From: Elusimicrobia bacterium GWA2_69_24
GTDB lineage: Bacteria > Elusimicrobiota > Elusimicrobia > UBA1565
Assembly (NCBI GenBank): GCA_001799695.1
Contig: MGTY01000076.1
Span: 1-54,605 of the forward strand
Direction of reading: 5' to 3'
Length of the DNA: 54,605 nt
Shown piece after piece: positions 13,865 through 21,429 of this stretch (positions within the stretch are counted from its first letter, which is position 1; each line of letters starts with the position of its first letter). Below the pieces are notes generated by a model. That model ran no database searches. It was not told where the DNA came from and saw only the letters and a list, made by a program, of their open reading frames with translations. The position numbers and the translations under genes were made by a program.

Positions 13865-15163
13865 ATGTCCGAAGATTCCTTTGACGCCATAGTGGTCGGC
13901 GCCGGTCCCGCGGGACTGTCCGCCGCCATCACTATGGCCCGCGCCGGCCTCTCCGTCGTGGTCCTGGAGCGCGGGGAGTACTGCGGGGCCAAGAACGTCC
14001 AGGGCGCGGTCCTGTATTCGCGCATGCTCCACGACATCATCCCCGAGTTCTGGAAGGAGGGGGAGGCCGTGGTCGAGCGGCCCATCGCGGAACAGCGGAT
14101 GGTGGTGACCACCGAGGATTCCTGGCTCACCATCGGCTACAAATCCAAGAAGTTCCTGGAAGGCATCCCCAACTGCTACACCATCATCCGCACCCGCTTC
14201 GACCAGTGGTACGCCAAGAAGGCCGAGGCGGCCGGCGCCCAGGTCTTCACCGGGGTCAAGGTGGACGGCGTCGTGCGCGACGGCGGGATGATCGTGGGCG
14301 TGCGCACCAGCGAGGGGGATGAGCTGCGCGCCAGCGTAGTCCTGGCCTGCGACGGGGTCAATTCCATCCTGGCCCAGAAGGCGGGCTTCCGCAAGGAGCT
14401 CCTGGCATCCGAAGTCGCCTTGGGCGCGAAAGAGGTCCTGGAACTCCCGGCCGGCAAGATCGAGGACCGCTTCAACCTGGAGCCGGGCGAAGGAGCGACC
14501 ATGGAGGTGTTCGGGTCCACCTCTCTGGGCATGCTGGGCTATGCGTTCCTCTATACGAACAAGGATTCCCTCTCCTTGGGGGTGGGGTGCAAGCTCGAGC
14601 ATTATCAGAAGAAGGGCCTGCGCCCCTCCGAGCATCTCGATATCGTCAAGAAGCATCCCCTCGTCAAGAAGCTCATCGAGGGCTCCAAGCCCCTCGAATA
14701 CTCGGCCCACCTCATCCCGGAGGGCGGCTTCCGCTCCATGCCCCCCCTGGCCAAGGACAATTTCCTGATCGCCGGCGACGCGGCCCAGATGGTGAACGCC
14801 GCCTACCGCGAGGGCTCGAACATGGCCATGACCGCCGGCCGCCTGGCGGGGGAGACCGTGATCGAGGCCAAGAGAGAGGGCGATTTCAGCGAGGCGACGC
14901 TGAGCCGCTACGTAACCAAGCTCAAGGCCTCCTTCGTCTGGCCGGACCTGGAGGAGCTCAAGGGCCTGCAGGCGGCGGTGGAGGCGACCCCGGACATCCT
15001 GGAGTACTATCCGAAGCTCGCCTGCCAGCTGGCCCACCTGCGCTTCACCGCGGACGGGCTCCCGAAGAAGGACCACTTCAGGCAGGCGCTGGCGCTCATC
15101 CGCAACCGCGGCATCATCAAGCTGATGCGGGACCTGTGGCCTCTGCACAAGGCGGCGATCTGA
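13865..15163 (+). CDS. fixC: FixC-like electron-transfer flavoprotein:quinone oxidoreductase
   Basis: 432 aa. The N-terminal FAD-binding motif VVGAGPAGLSAAITMARAGLSVVVLERG is followed by EYCGAKNVQGAVLYS, typical of FixC/ETF-QO. The second dinucleotide-binding motif is NFLIAGDAAQMVNAAYREGSNMAM, contacting FAD. It would pass electrons from an ETF (FixAB) to quinone with the FixX ferredoxin encoded immediately downstream (1-bp overlap). No fixAB/etfAB genes occur in the window, so its partner is encoded elsewhere. No ribosome site precedes the ATG, which suits coupling to the response-regulator gene 22 bp upstream. Confidence 0.92.
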   Translation: MSEDSFDAIVVGAGPAGLSAAITMARAGLSVVVLERGEYCGAKNVQGAVLYSRMLHDIIPEFWKEGEAVVERPIAEQRMVVTTEDSWLTIGYKSKKFLEGIPNCYTIIRTRFDQWYAKKAEAAGAQVFTGVKVDGVVRDGGMIVGVRTSEGDELRASVVLACDGVNSILAQKAGFRKELLASEVALGAKEVLELPAGKIEDRFNLEPGEGATMEVFGSTSLGMLGYAFLYTNKDSLSLGVGCKLEHYQKKGLRPSEHLDIVKKHPLVKKLIEGSKPLEYSAHLIPEGGFRSMPPLAKDNFLIAGDAAQMVNAAYREGSNMAMTAGRLAGETVIEAKREGDFSEATLSRYVTKLKASFVWPDLEELKGLQAAVEATPDILEYYPKLACQLAHLRFTADGLPKKDHFRQALALIRNRGIIKLMRDLWPLHKAAI

Positions 15164-15462
15164 TGGAAAAAGAGACCGTCGAAGCGAAGCTCGGCCTGCT
15201 GGACTACAAGAAGTACTCCCAGACCCACATCACGATCCGCAACACCTCGGCCAACGCGCCCTGCGTCAAGCGCTGTCCCGACAAGCCCTGCGTCACGGTC
15301 TGCCCCGCCAAGGTCTACGAATGGGAGGCGGCGCACCAGAAGATACTCGTGGCCTACGAGAACTGCATCGAGTGCGGCGCCTGCCGCATGGTCTGCCCGT
15401 ACGACAACATCGAGTGCGACTGGCCGCCCGCCGGCCACGGCGTCAAGTACAAATACGGCTGA
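15163..15462 (+). CDS. fixX: FixX-like ferredoxin subunit
   Basis: 99 aa. CIECGACRMVCP with an upstream CVKRCPDKPCVTVCPAKVY gives the FixX pattern, with Cys ligands for a 4Fe-4S cluster. FixX proteins pair with FixC, and together they equal the single-chain mitochondrial ETF-QO. ATG 15163 overlaps the fixC stop (TGATG). The stop codon lies at the first bases of a strong inverted repeat that probably ends transcription. Confidence 0.93.
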   Translation: MEKETVEAKLGLLDYKKYSQTHITIRNTSANAPCVKRCPDKPCVTVCPAKVYEWEAAHQKILVAYENCIECGACRMVCPYDNIECDWPPAGHGVKYKYG

Positions 15463-15533
15463 TCCCCCTCCGCCGCTCCGCGGCACCTCCCCCACTGCGT
15501 GGGGGAGGCCCAGCTCTGCCGGGGAGGGGGATC
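15461..15533. terminator. Nested inverted repeat between convergent genes
   Basis: The outer stem is 15461-15471 (GATCCCCCTCC) with 15523-15533. The inner stem is 15486-15495 (CCTCCCCCAC) with 15499-15508, loop TGC. It begins inside the fixX stop codon and ends 11 bp before the stop of the CpaB-like gene. The position suits a bidirectional terminator, although no T-run follows. The form also resembles a dispersed REP-type repeat. Confidence 0.55.
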
Positions 15534-15543
15534 TCCGGATAGG

Positions 15544-16047
15544 CTAGCGGAACAGCTTCCGGAACCCGGCCATCTCCATGGGGTGCATCTCGAAATCCCC
15601 CGGCGCGCGCACCACGATGTTGACCTCCCCCTGTGACAGGCTCAGCATCGCGTATTGGGCCTCATTGGGGTTGAGGAGGATCTCTATGGCGCCCAGGTCC
15701 GAAACATTCGCGGGCTTGTAGATGTCCACGACCAGGACGTTCTGCAGGATGGTGGCCGTGACCTTCTCCTTGACGTTGTTCTTCATCTGGGCGTCGAAGG
15801 TCACCATCACGTCCAGCCGGTCGCCCTTCTTGACGAAGAGCAGCCTGTGGCCGCCCAGGGGGATCGTCGCCCCGCGGTAGCCCTTGACGACCCCCGCGAC
15901 GTCCGGGGCGCGCGGCGCGGGCGTAGATCCCGCCGTGTGCTGCGCCGCTCCGTCCGTGCCCGCCGGCTTGTCCGTCTCCGCCGCCGCCCAGCCTGCGAAC
16001 CAGACCGTCGCCGCCAGCGGCAGAATCGCCAGAGTCAGTCGTTTCAT
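15544..16047 (-). CDS. CpaB/RcpC-like secreted protein
   Basis: 167 aa. The start MKRLTLAILPLAATVWFAGWAAA is chosen because AAGGAGG lies 7 bp upstream; an in-frame ATG 18 bp earlier has none. After the signal peptide and a low-complexity stretch (about 25-55) comes an RcpC-like domain: VVKGYRGATIPLGG, GDRLDVMVTFDAQ, KEKVTATILQNVLVVDI and LNPNEAQYAMLSLSQGEVNIVVRAPGD. In Flp/tad pili CpaB/RcpC proteins sit in the periplasm and support the secretin. There is no tad locus here; instead it is the third gene behind an ECF sigma and its putative anti-sigma, so it may be a target of that sigma. Confidence 0.72.
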   Translation of the reverse strand: MKRLTLAILPLAATVWFAGWAAAETDKPAGTDGAAQHTAGSTPAPRAPDVAGVVKGYRGATIPLGGHRLLFVKKGDRLDVMVTFDAQMKNNVKEKVTATILQNVLVVDIYKPANVSDLGAIEILLNPNEAQYAMLSLSQGEVNIVVRAPGDFEMHPMEMAGFRKLFR

Positions 16048-16099
16048 GGTAAGCCTCCTTGCCATCCATTACGCATCGTCCCGAAAAGCATTACATCCT

Positions 16100-16666
16100 T
16101 CACAGCATCCCCGTCTGGAAGATCTCATCGAGGCTCGTGCGGCGAGTTTCGAGCACGAAGGTGGAGCCCTCGAGTTCCCAGGTCACGGCCCGGCGCCCCT
16201 CCGAAGAGGAGTGCCGCCCGGCCACGGTGACGGCCGGAGGTCCGATCGGCAGGTCCATGACGGGAGCGCCCCCGTCCACCGGGCGGAAAAGGTCCTGCAG
16301 CTGGAATGCGCGGCCGGGCTGGAGCAGGGTTTCCACGTCCGATCCGGCATCCGGGTCCTGCCCCGCGGCCGCGAGCGCTGTCGCAGGGGTCAGGGCGGGC
16401 GGCGGCGGCATCCGGGACACGGTCGGCGGGGTGAACGCGGGGAAACGCTCCGCCGGCGGCTGCGGGGCCCGGAGGGCCGGGGTCATCAGGAGCAGGACGG
16501 CGCAGGCCGCGGCCAGGGCCGGGGCCCAGAGGCGCCAGGAGCGTGAGCGCGGCGCCGCGTCCGCCCCCCCCAGGAGCCGGGTGCGCAAAGATTCCCGCAC
16601 GCGGCTCTCCGAGCTGAAGTCGATCCGCGCCAGGCGCTTTTCGAATCCGGATTCTTCCTGGTTCAT
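16100..16666 (-). CDS. Putative membrane-bound anti-sigma factor
   Basis: 188 aa. It has a cytoplasmic N-terminus (about 1-45), one membrane helix (about 47-65, LWAPALAAACAVLLLMTPAL), a proline-rich spacer and a periplasmic C-terminus ending TRRTSLDEIFQTGML. The start overlaps the ECF sigma gene by 4 bp (ATGA), the classic arrangement of a sigma and its anti-sigma. No zinc HxxxCxxC motif is visible, so it is not a ZAS-type anti-sigma; the assignment rests on position and topology. Confidence 0.65.
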   Translation of the reverse strand: MNQEESGFEKRLARIDFSSESRVRESLRTRLLGGADAAPRSRSWRLWAPALAAACAVLLLMTPALRAPQPPAERFPAFTPPTVSRMPPPPALTPATALAAAGQDPDAGSDVETLLQPGRAFQLQDLFRPVDGGAPVMDLPIGPPAVTVAGRHSSSEGRRAVTWELEGSTFVLETRRTSLDEIFQTGML

Positions 16667-17184
16667 TCCCCGCCTCCTGTCCCGCCCATGGCCGCCTGCA
16701 GTCTCTTTACCGCCCGGTGCAGGATGACCCCTACGTTGCTTTCGGTCAGGCCGGTCATGGACGCTATCTCCCGGTTGCTGATCCCCGTGCCGAACCGGAG
16801 GCCCAGGAGGTCCCGTTCCCGGTCGTCGAGGCCCCGGAGCGCCACCGTGAGCGCGCGCCGGGTCTCTTCCTCTTCCAGCAGGGCGGGGGCTTCCGGTTCG
16901 CGGCTCGCCCGCTCCGGGAGGAGGTCGAGGGGGAGCCAGGACCGCCAGCGCCGGGAGCGGAAATGGTCGTTGACCCCGTTGCGGGCGACGGCGAACACCC
17001 AGGCGTCCAGGGGACCTCGTTCCGGCCGGTAGGTATCCATCTTCCCCAGTATCCTCTCGAAGACCCCGCTGACCACGTCGTCGGCGGTCGCGGCGTCCTC
17101 CACCCGGTAGCGCACGTAGTTGTAGACCCTGGCGAAGTAGTCGTCGTAGAGTTGGCTGAATCCCATGTCCCGGGTCGTCTGCAT
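16663..17184 (-). CDS. ECF-family RNA polymerase sigma factor
   Basis: 173 aa. Region 2 (about 8-80: YDDYFARVYNYVRYRVEDAATADDVVSGVFERIL and RGPLDAWVFAVARNGVNDHFR) is joined by a linker to region 4 (about 105-165: LRGLDDRERDLLGLRFGTGISNREIASMTGLTESNVGVILHRAVKRLQ), a helix-turn-helix for the -35. It is followed by an overlapping anti-sigma gene and a CpaB-like gene. AGAGG stands only 3-4 bp before the ATG at 17184. Its promoter lies in a symmetric element shared with the divergent TPR lipoprotein, so autoregulation is plausible. Confidence 0.92.
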   Translation of the reverse strand: MQTTRDMGFSQLYDDYFARVYNYVRYRVEDAATADDVVSGVFERILGKMDTYRPERGPLDAWVFAVARNGVNDHFRSRRWRSWLPLDLLPERASREPEAPALLEEEETRRALTVALRGLDDRERDLLGLRFGTGISNREIASMTGLTESNVGVILHRAVKRLQAAMGGTGGGE

Positions 17185-17219
17185 GCGCCTCTCATATATG
17201 GATACGCGGGAGGCGCGGG

Positions 17220-17242
17220 AGTATTACACGGATTGTAATACT
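17220..17242. promoter_or_regulatory. Symmetric element AGTATTACA-N5-TGTAATACT between divergent genes
   Basis: Nine-base arms with a 5-bp spacer form a perfect palindrome. Each arm read outward is TGT-AATACT, an extended -10, so the palindrome may be two back-to-back promoters: minus toward the ECF sigma (predicted start near 17213) and plus toward the TPR lipoprotein (near 17249). A dimeric repressor or activator site is an equally good reading. Confidence 0.55.
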
Positions 17243-17283
17243 TCCGCACCGGGGCCGTATCCATTGCTGACGGGAGGGTTTCC

Positions 17284-18684
17284 ATGAACGCGAAAAGGGT
17301 CCTGACAGCCGTGCTCGTCGCCGTCGGGCTCTGCGCCTGCAGCGGGGAGAAGGCCTGGCTCGAGAAGTCCCACGCCAGCATCTCGCTCTATGAGCAGGGT
17401 CGTACCGTGGAGGCCCTGGCCCCCGGGCAGGCGGCGCTGGACATCGCCCTCAAGCGGTTCGGGGAGCATGACGTTCGCACGGTCTATTCCCTGGACCATG
17501 TGGGAAAGATCCATTTCCGCTTGGGGATGATCGAGAAGGCGGAGCCGTTCTTCGAGCGGACGGTACGCTTGAACAAGGAGCTGCTGGAGAGGGACGATCC
17601 CAAGGCGGCCTACTATCTGGGCAACCTGGCGGAGCTCCGCGCCGCTCAGGGACGTTTCGACGAGGCCGAGGAGCTGTACGGCAGCGCGCTTTCCTTGTAC
17701 CGGCGCGCCTACGGCGAGTTCCGGGTCCCTACGGCCGCGGTGCAGGCCAGGATGGCCTTCCTGTATACGCGCTGGGGCCTGCATGAGCGGGCGGAGGCGC
17801 TCTTCCGCCGGGTGGACGCCATACAGCAACGGCTGACGGAATCCGACCCCGCGACCGACGCCATCGTGTCGGCCGGGAAATGCGAGATATTCACGGCCCA
17901 CGGGAGGATCGACGAGGCGCTGGAGCCCTGCGAGCGGGCCCTCCGGCCCGCCCCGGGTCCGGCCCAGCCGGGCGAACCCGAGGCGGCCGAGGCGTTGAGC
18001 GCGCGCGGGCTCCTTTATCTCAAGAAGGGGCATCTTCCGGAAGCGGAGAAGGACCTGGGGGAGGCGGTGGGCTACTACACGGCGAACCCCGCGGTGGACG
18101 CCTACGGGCGGCTGGGGGCCCTGGCCAACCTGGGGGAGCTCATGGCCGCCCAGGGGAAGGCCGAGCAGGCCAAGGAGACCTTCACCAAGGTCCTGGCGCG
18201 GGTCGACAATTCCTACGCGGCCATCAAGCTCCTCATCCGGGCGGGAGGGGTCTACAGCCGCCTGGGAGAGCTGGACACGGCGGAGGAGCTCTTCAAGAGC
18301 GCCATGACCAAGCACGAGGACTCGCCGCACGCGGACCGCTCAGACCGCGAGGCCATCCTGGCCGCTTTGGTCGACCTCCGGGTGTCGCGGCGGGACTACG
18401 CGACCGCGGAGAAGCTCCTGGAGGCGGCCTGGGCGGACAGCGGCGAGTTCAGCGGTCCCAATCACGGCGCGCTTTGCGAGGCCCTCTATCGTCTCTCGCG
18501 GGCCGAGATAGCCCGGGGAGAGCGGAAGAAGGGGCGGCAGCTGGCCGAGCGCCTGGACTGGCTGTCCTACTCCAACTTCGGCCCCCGGGACACGGCCCGC
18601 AAGGCCAGCCTGGTCCGCCTGGCCGAGCTGTACGAAGCCCTCGGCGACCAGACCAAGGCCGGCCAGTACCGCGCCCGCACGTGA
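17284..18684 (+). CDS. TPR-repeat lipoprotein
   Basis: 466 aa with a lipoprotein signal MNAKRVLTAVLVAVGLCAC (lipobox L-C-A-C). GGGAGGG precedes the ATG. The mature protein is a chain of TPR helices of the kinesin-light-chain type: ALDIALKRFGEHDVRTVYSL, AEPFFERTVRLNKELL, AEELYGSALSLYRRAYGE and ALEPCERALRP, continuing to near residue 460. It is a protein-interaction scaffold at the envelope. It is divergent from the ECF sigma and shares its symmetric promoter element, suggesting linked control. The binding partner is unknown. Confidence 0.85.
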   Translation: MNAKRVLTAVLVAVGLCACSGEKAWLEKSHASISLYEQGRTVEALAPGQAALDIALKRFGEHDVRTVYSLDHVGKIHFRLGMIEKAEPFFERTVRLNKELLERDDPKAAYYLGNLAELRAAQGRFDEAEELYGSALSLYRRAYGEFRVPTAAVQARMAFLYTRWGLHERAEALFRRVDAIQQRLTESDPATDAIVSAGKCEIFTAHGRIDEALEPCERALRPAPGPAQPGEPEAAEALSARGLLYLKKGHLPEAEKDLGEAVGYYTANPAVDAYGRLGALANLGELMAAQGKAEQAKETFTKVLARVDNSYAAIKLLIRAGGVYSRLGELDTAEELFKSAMTKHEDSPHADRSDREAILAALVDLRVSRRDYATAEKLLEAAWADSGEFSGPNHGALCEALYRLSRAEIARGERKKGRQLAERLDWLSYSNFGPRDTARKASLVRLAELYEALGDQTKAGQYRART

Positions 18685-18690
18685 TATACT
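18682..18690 (+). promoter_or_regulatory. Extended -10 (TGA-TATACT) overlapping the TPR gene's stop
   Basis: TGATATACT begins within the stop codon of the TPR lipoprotein gene and lies about 65 bp before the ATG at 18755. It probably gives the small membrane gene its own transcript. Confidence 0.45.
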
Positions 18691-18754
18691 GGTGCCTGTC
18701 ACTCAACCAAAAAATGGAACTAACTCGGAGAGGCGGGGGGGCGCGCTTGAAGCC

Positions 18755-19003
18755 ATGATCGCGCGCAGGATCATGGCGGGATTCCTGTTGGCGGTCGGGG
18801 TCTATGCCGGGGGCTATGTTTGGTTCCGGAACGCGCATGTCGAGGTTTGGAACGAGAGTGGCCGGCCCTATGTCATATTCCCTAAAGGGAATCCGATCGC
18901 CTACTATCTATTCCGACCTTTGACGTATGTCGACGGCAGAATCACCGGGATGGGCTTTCACATCGGCCCGCATGCTGGCAGTGCCGGGAATCAAGCAAAT
19001 TAG
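18755..19003 (+). CDS. Small hypothetical protein with one N-terminal membrane helix
   Basis: 82 aa from ATG 18755; the frame is open to 18692 but that part overlaps the predicted promoter. Residues 5-25 (RIMAGFLLAVGVYAGGYVWF) form a membrane helix or uncleaved signal, followed by an exported stretch with VEVWNESGRPYVIFPKGNPIAYYLFRPLTYVDGR. I do not recognise a family. Local GC is a little lower than in neighbouring genes. There is no strong ribosome site, so the start is tentative. Confidence 0.5.
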   Translation: MIARRIMAGFLLAVGVYAGGYVWFRNAHVEVWNESGRPYVIFPKGNPIAYYLFRPLTYVDGRITGMGFHIGPHAGSAGNQAN

Positions 19004-19270
19004 GTTGTCGGTGGCGAAACACGATAGGGGCGGTTGGATGCTGGACTGGGCGGACGTTGCGCGGCGACTCTGTCGTCGAGAAGTGCTGTAATTCGCGCCA
19101 CATTTTTTAGAATTCCTCCAGCGCTGGAGGAACTTTAAGAAAAGAGCTTCAATAATTGGCGGAATCCGATATTGCGGTCGCCATGATTCCAGAACTGGCA
19201 GGATGGCGCCGAGGGCGGGAAAGCTTGCCAAGCCGGAAAGAGGGAGTTCGCATCACCCGGGGAGGCTGTC
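19004..19270. other. Intergenic stretch with a 20-bp perfect palindrome
   Basis: No gene is seen in these 267 bp, which are less GC-rich than the surroundings. They contain TTCCTCCAGCGCTGGAGGAA (19113-19132), a perfect palindrome flanked by CATTTTTTAG on the left and CTTTAAGAAAAG on the right. It could be a weak bidirectional terminator. The rest shows nothing recognisable. Confidence 0.5.
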
Positions 19271-19876
19271 TTGAGGAGATATCTAGTCGTCGCCATTTGC
19301 GCCTTAGTGGTCGGGTGCCGGAAGACCCCTGAGGTCCCGCCGCGCCAGGCAGACGCCTTGCGGCGCTACACGACCTGCGAGTTCGCCGACGGTCTCAAAG
19401 CCGTGTCTGTAGACCGTCTTCCCGAGAACGTGACGCGGCGCCCCGTGGAGACCACGAGCGGCCCCCGGGAGATAACATTGGCCGACGGCTATAGGGTCCT
19501 GTTGGCCTATCCCGACGGCGACTACTTCGTGAACCTGAAGGTCGAGATGTCGGAGGCGGGCAAGTTCACCGAGGACAAGAAGGCCGTCATCGATCAGATG
19601 GGATACCTGTCGGCGCAGGCGAAGGGAGCTCCCTTGCCGCTGGAGCACGCGACGATGAAGGGTCTCGACGCATACTCCCTGAATAATCCGGGCATCGCGG
19701 GTACCGGGCCCATCAGTTTCTATTCGCTTTTCGACGATGCGAAAGGCGTGGTCATAACCGCGTACCTGCTCAATCAGCGGCCCGACCGCAGGAAATTCAA
19801 GACCATCGAGGAATATCGGGTCCTGCGGGACGCGTTCCTCGACAGCTTCACGGCCTGCGTCGGCGAAGTCCATTGA
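19271..19876 (+). CDS. Hypothetical lipoprotein, 201 aa
   Basis: It starts at TTG 19271, with GGGGAGG ending 5 bp upstream. MRRYLVVAICALVVGC carries a lipobox (V-V-G-C, Cys16). The mature part has alternating strands and helices (KAVSVDRLPENVTRRPVETT, EITLADGYRVLLAYPDGDYFVNLKVE, GVVITAYLLNQRPDRRKFKTIEEY) and no motif I can name. Its stop overlaps the next TTG start. Probably an exported protein in a short operon of small lipoproteins. Confidence 0.7.
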   Translation: MRRYLVVAICALVVGCRKTPEVPPRQADALRRYTTCEFADGLKAVSVDRLPENVTRRPVETTSGPREITLADGYRVLLAYPDGDYFVNLKVEMSEAGKFTEDKKAVIDQMGYLSAQAKGAPLPLEHATMKGLDAYSLNNPGIAGTGPISFYSLFDDAKGVVITAYLLNQRPDRRKFKTIEEYRVLRDAFLDSFTACVGEVH

Positions 19877-20313
19877 CGCGCGGGTCCTCACGGCGTTTTC
19901 TGGGACTGGTCGCATTTTCCCTCGCGATCCAGGGTTGCGTGCCGTGGCCGCATCATGAGACACACACGCCGCGGATCGCCGGCCTCCTGACCGCCGCAGG
20001 GAAGTCGGCGGCGGATGCCGAGATCCGCCTGACGCGGGACTCGGGCGACCCGGCCTGCGCAAGACCCGAACTGGTCAGCCGGCCCGATGCGGAGGGGCGG
20101 TTCGGATTCCCGGCGCAGCGGGAGTTCCGGTTCTTCAAGCGCGTGCTCGGCGACCGGTACTATCAGTGGACTTTGTGCATCCTGGCGGGCGGGAAGACCT
20201 GCCTCGGCCACCGCTACCGGCGGGTCGGATTCACGGATGAATCAGTCGAGCTGCGCTGCGCTATCGTCCCTGAAAGCGGCGAGACCGGAGTCTGCCATGT
20301 CGTCGCCCCATAG
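19873..20313 (+). CDS. Hypothetical lipoprotein with a carboxypeptidase-regulatory-like fold
   Basis: 146 aa from TTG 19873, overlapping the upstream stop. The signal RRFLGLVAFSLAIQGC gives a lipobox (A-I-Q-G-C form). IAGLLTAAGKSAADAEIRLTRD...SRPDAEGRFGFPAQREF is a pattern typical of a small beta-sandwich of the carboxypeptidase-regulatory/transthyretin type. Cys residues in the mature part (CARPE, LCILAGGKTCLG, LRCAIV, GVCHVV) may form disulfides in the periplasm. The end overlaps the GrpB-family gene by 17 bp. Fold assignment is tentative. Confidence 0.65.
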   Translation: MTRGSSRRFLGLVAFSLAIQGCVPWPHHETHTPRIAGLLTAAGKSAADAEIRLTRDSGDPACARPELVSRPDAEGRFGFPAQREFRFFKRVLGDRYYQWTLCILAGGKTCLGHRYRRVGFTDESVELRCAIVPESGETGVCHVVAP

Positions 20314-20875
20314 GGAGATCCGGGAGGATCGCATCCGGCGGTTCGTCAGCGAGGAGGTGGCGATCGTCCCCTACGACGCCCGCTGGCGGCAGTCATTCCA
20401 GCAGGAGAAGAAGTCCCTGCTGTCCTACCTGCCGTCCGGACTCATAAGGCGCATCGAGCATTTCGGCAGTACGGCCGTGCCCGGGCTCAGCGCCAAGCCC
20501 ATCGTGGACATGCTGGTGGAGGTCTCATCCTTGGAGGAGACGAAACTGCGGATCGTTCCCATCCTGGAGGCGCGGGCCTATGACTACCTCTGGCGCCCGA
20601 CGATGGGAGATGACGGGCCGCCATTCTATGCCTGGTTCATCAAGAGGGACTCCAACGGGGCGCGGACGCACCACATACACATGGTGGAAAAGAGCTTCGC
20701 GGAACACTGGGATCGGCTCCTTTTCCGGGACTACCTTATCGCGCATCCGGAGACGGCCAGAGCCTACGAGGCGCTGAAGCTCCGTCTGGCCGCGGCGTCT
20801 CCGTCCGACCGGGACGCGTACACCCGGGGCAAGACCGAGTTCGTGATGGAAACGACGAAGCGGGCGAAGCGATGA
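20297..20875 (+). CDS. GrpB-family (nucleotidyltransferase-like) protein
   Basis: 192 aa from ATG 20297. VAIVPYDARWRQSFQQEKKSL and IRRIEHFGSTAVPGLSAKPIVDMLVEV are the signature of the GrpB/UPF0157 family, which has a nucleotidyltransferase fold (GS...D.D type motif: HFGSTAVPGL, PIVDML). HHIHMVE and FRDYLIAHPETARAYEALK also match. Cellular function is not established; some members are fused to CoaE. It overlaps the GNAT gene by 4 bp, suggesting a paired role. Confidence 0.88.
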   Translation: MSSPHREIREDRIRRFVSEEVAIVPYDARWRQSFQQEKKSLLSYLPSGLIRRIEHFGSTAVPGLSAKPIVDMLVEVSSLEETKLRIVPILEARAYDYLWRPTMGDDGPPFYAWFIKRDSNGARTHHIHMVEKSFAEHWDRLLFRDYLIAHPETARAYEALKLRLAAASPSDRDAYTRGKTEFVMETTKRAKR

Positions 20876-21429
20876 GGGAGATGCTGATCCGCGAGGCGCG
20901 GGAGGCGGACCTTCCGGCGATCCTGGCGGTCTATCGCAGCGCGGGTCTGGAGCGGGGCCGAGGCCTGTCCCTGGACACCGCGCTCCGGGTCTTCCGGCGC
21001 ATGAAGGGCTACCCGGACTACCGGGTCTTCGTCGCGGTGCTGGACGGTGCGGTGGTGGGGACCTTCGCCCTCCTCATCATGGAGAATCTGGCTAACGGCG
21101 GTCTTCCTTCCGCCGTGGTGGAGGATGTGGCCGTGGCCGCGGACCGACAGGGGCAGGGCATCGGCGGGCGGATGATGGCTTTCGCGCTGGAGCGCTGCCG
21201 CCGGCGCGGCTGCTATAAGATGGCCCTGTCCAGCAACGAGAAGCGTACCGCTACCCACCGGTTCTACGAGTCGCTCGGCTTCGCGCGGCACGGGTTCAGC
21301 TTCCGGGTGGAGCCGAACCCGTGCCCGCGTCTTCCGGGTGTCAGCGGCCCGAGGCCGCGGCGGCGAAGGTCAGGTGCTCCTTCACGATATCGGCGAACTC
21401 CCGGTCCACGGCCGCGAAGCGCTCGCTGA
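20872..21429 (+). CDS. GNAT-family N-acetyltransferase with an antisense-overlapping tail
   Basis: 185 aa. IREAREADLPAILAVYRSAG, VVGTFALLIMENLANGG, AVVEDVAVAADRQGQGIGGRMM (acetyl-CoA loop Q-G-Q-G-I-G) and RRGCYKMALSSNEKRTATHRFYESLGF are classic GNAT motifs A and B. The fold should end near residue 145 (GFSFRVEPNP). The last 40 residues (PRLPGVSGPRPRRRRSGAPSR...) are basic, compositionally odd, and encoded opposite the 3' end of the hemerythrin gene (89-bp overlap). They look like read-through after loss of an earlier stop. ATG overlaps the GrpB stop. Substrate unknown. Confidence 0.88.
   Translation: MREMLIREAREADLPAILAVYRSAGLERGRGLSLDTALRVFRRMKGYPDYRVFVAVLDGAVVGTFALLIMENLANGGLPSAVVEDVAVAADRQGQGIGGRMMAFALERCRRRGCYKMALSSNEKRTATHRFYESLGFARHGFSFRVEPNPCPRLPGVSGPRPRRRRSGAPSRYRRTPGPRPRSAR

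Noticed and set aside
13116..13892. 258-codon open frame across the MITE-like element into the CheY gene
   Set aside because: It arises from palindromic repeat sequence and then reads the CheY-like gene out of frame.
17220..17242. FNR or CRP site
   Set aside because: The half-sites TGTAATAC do not match TTGAT or TGTGA, and the spacing fits back-to-back -10 boxes better.
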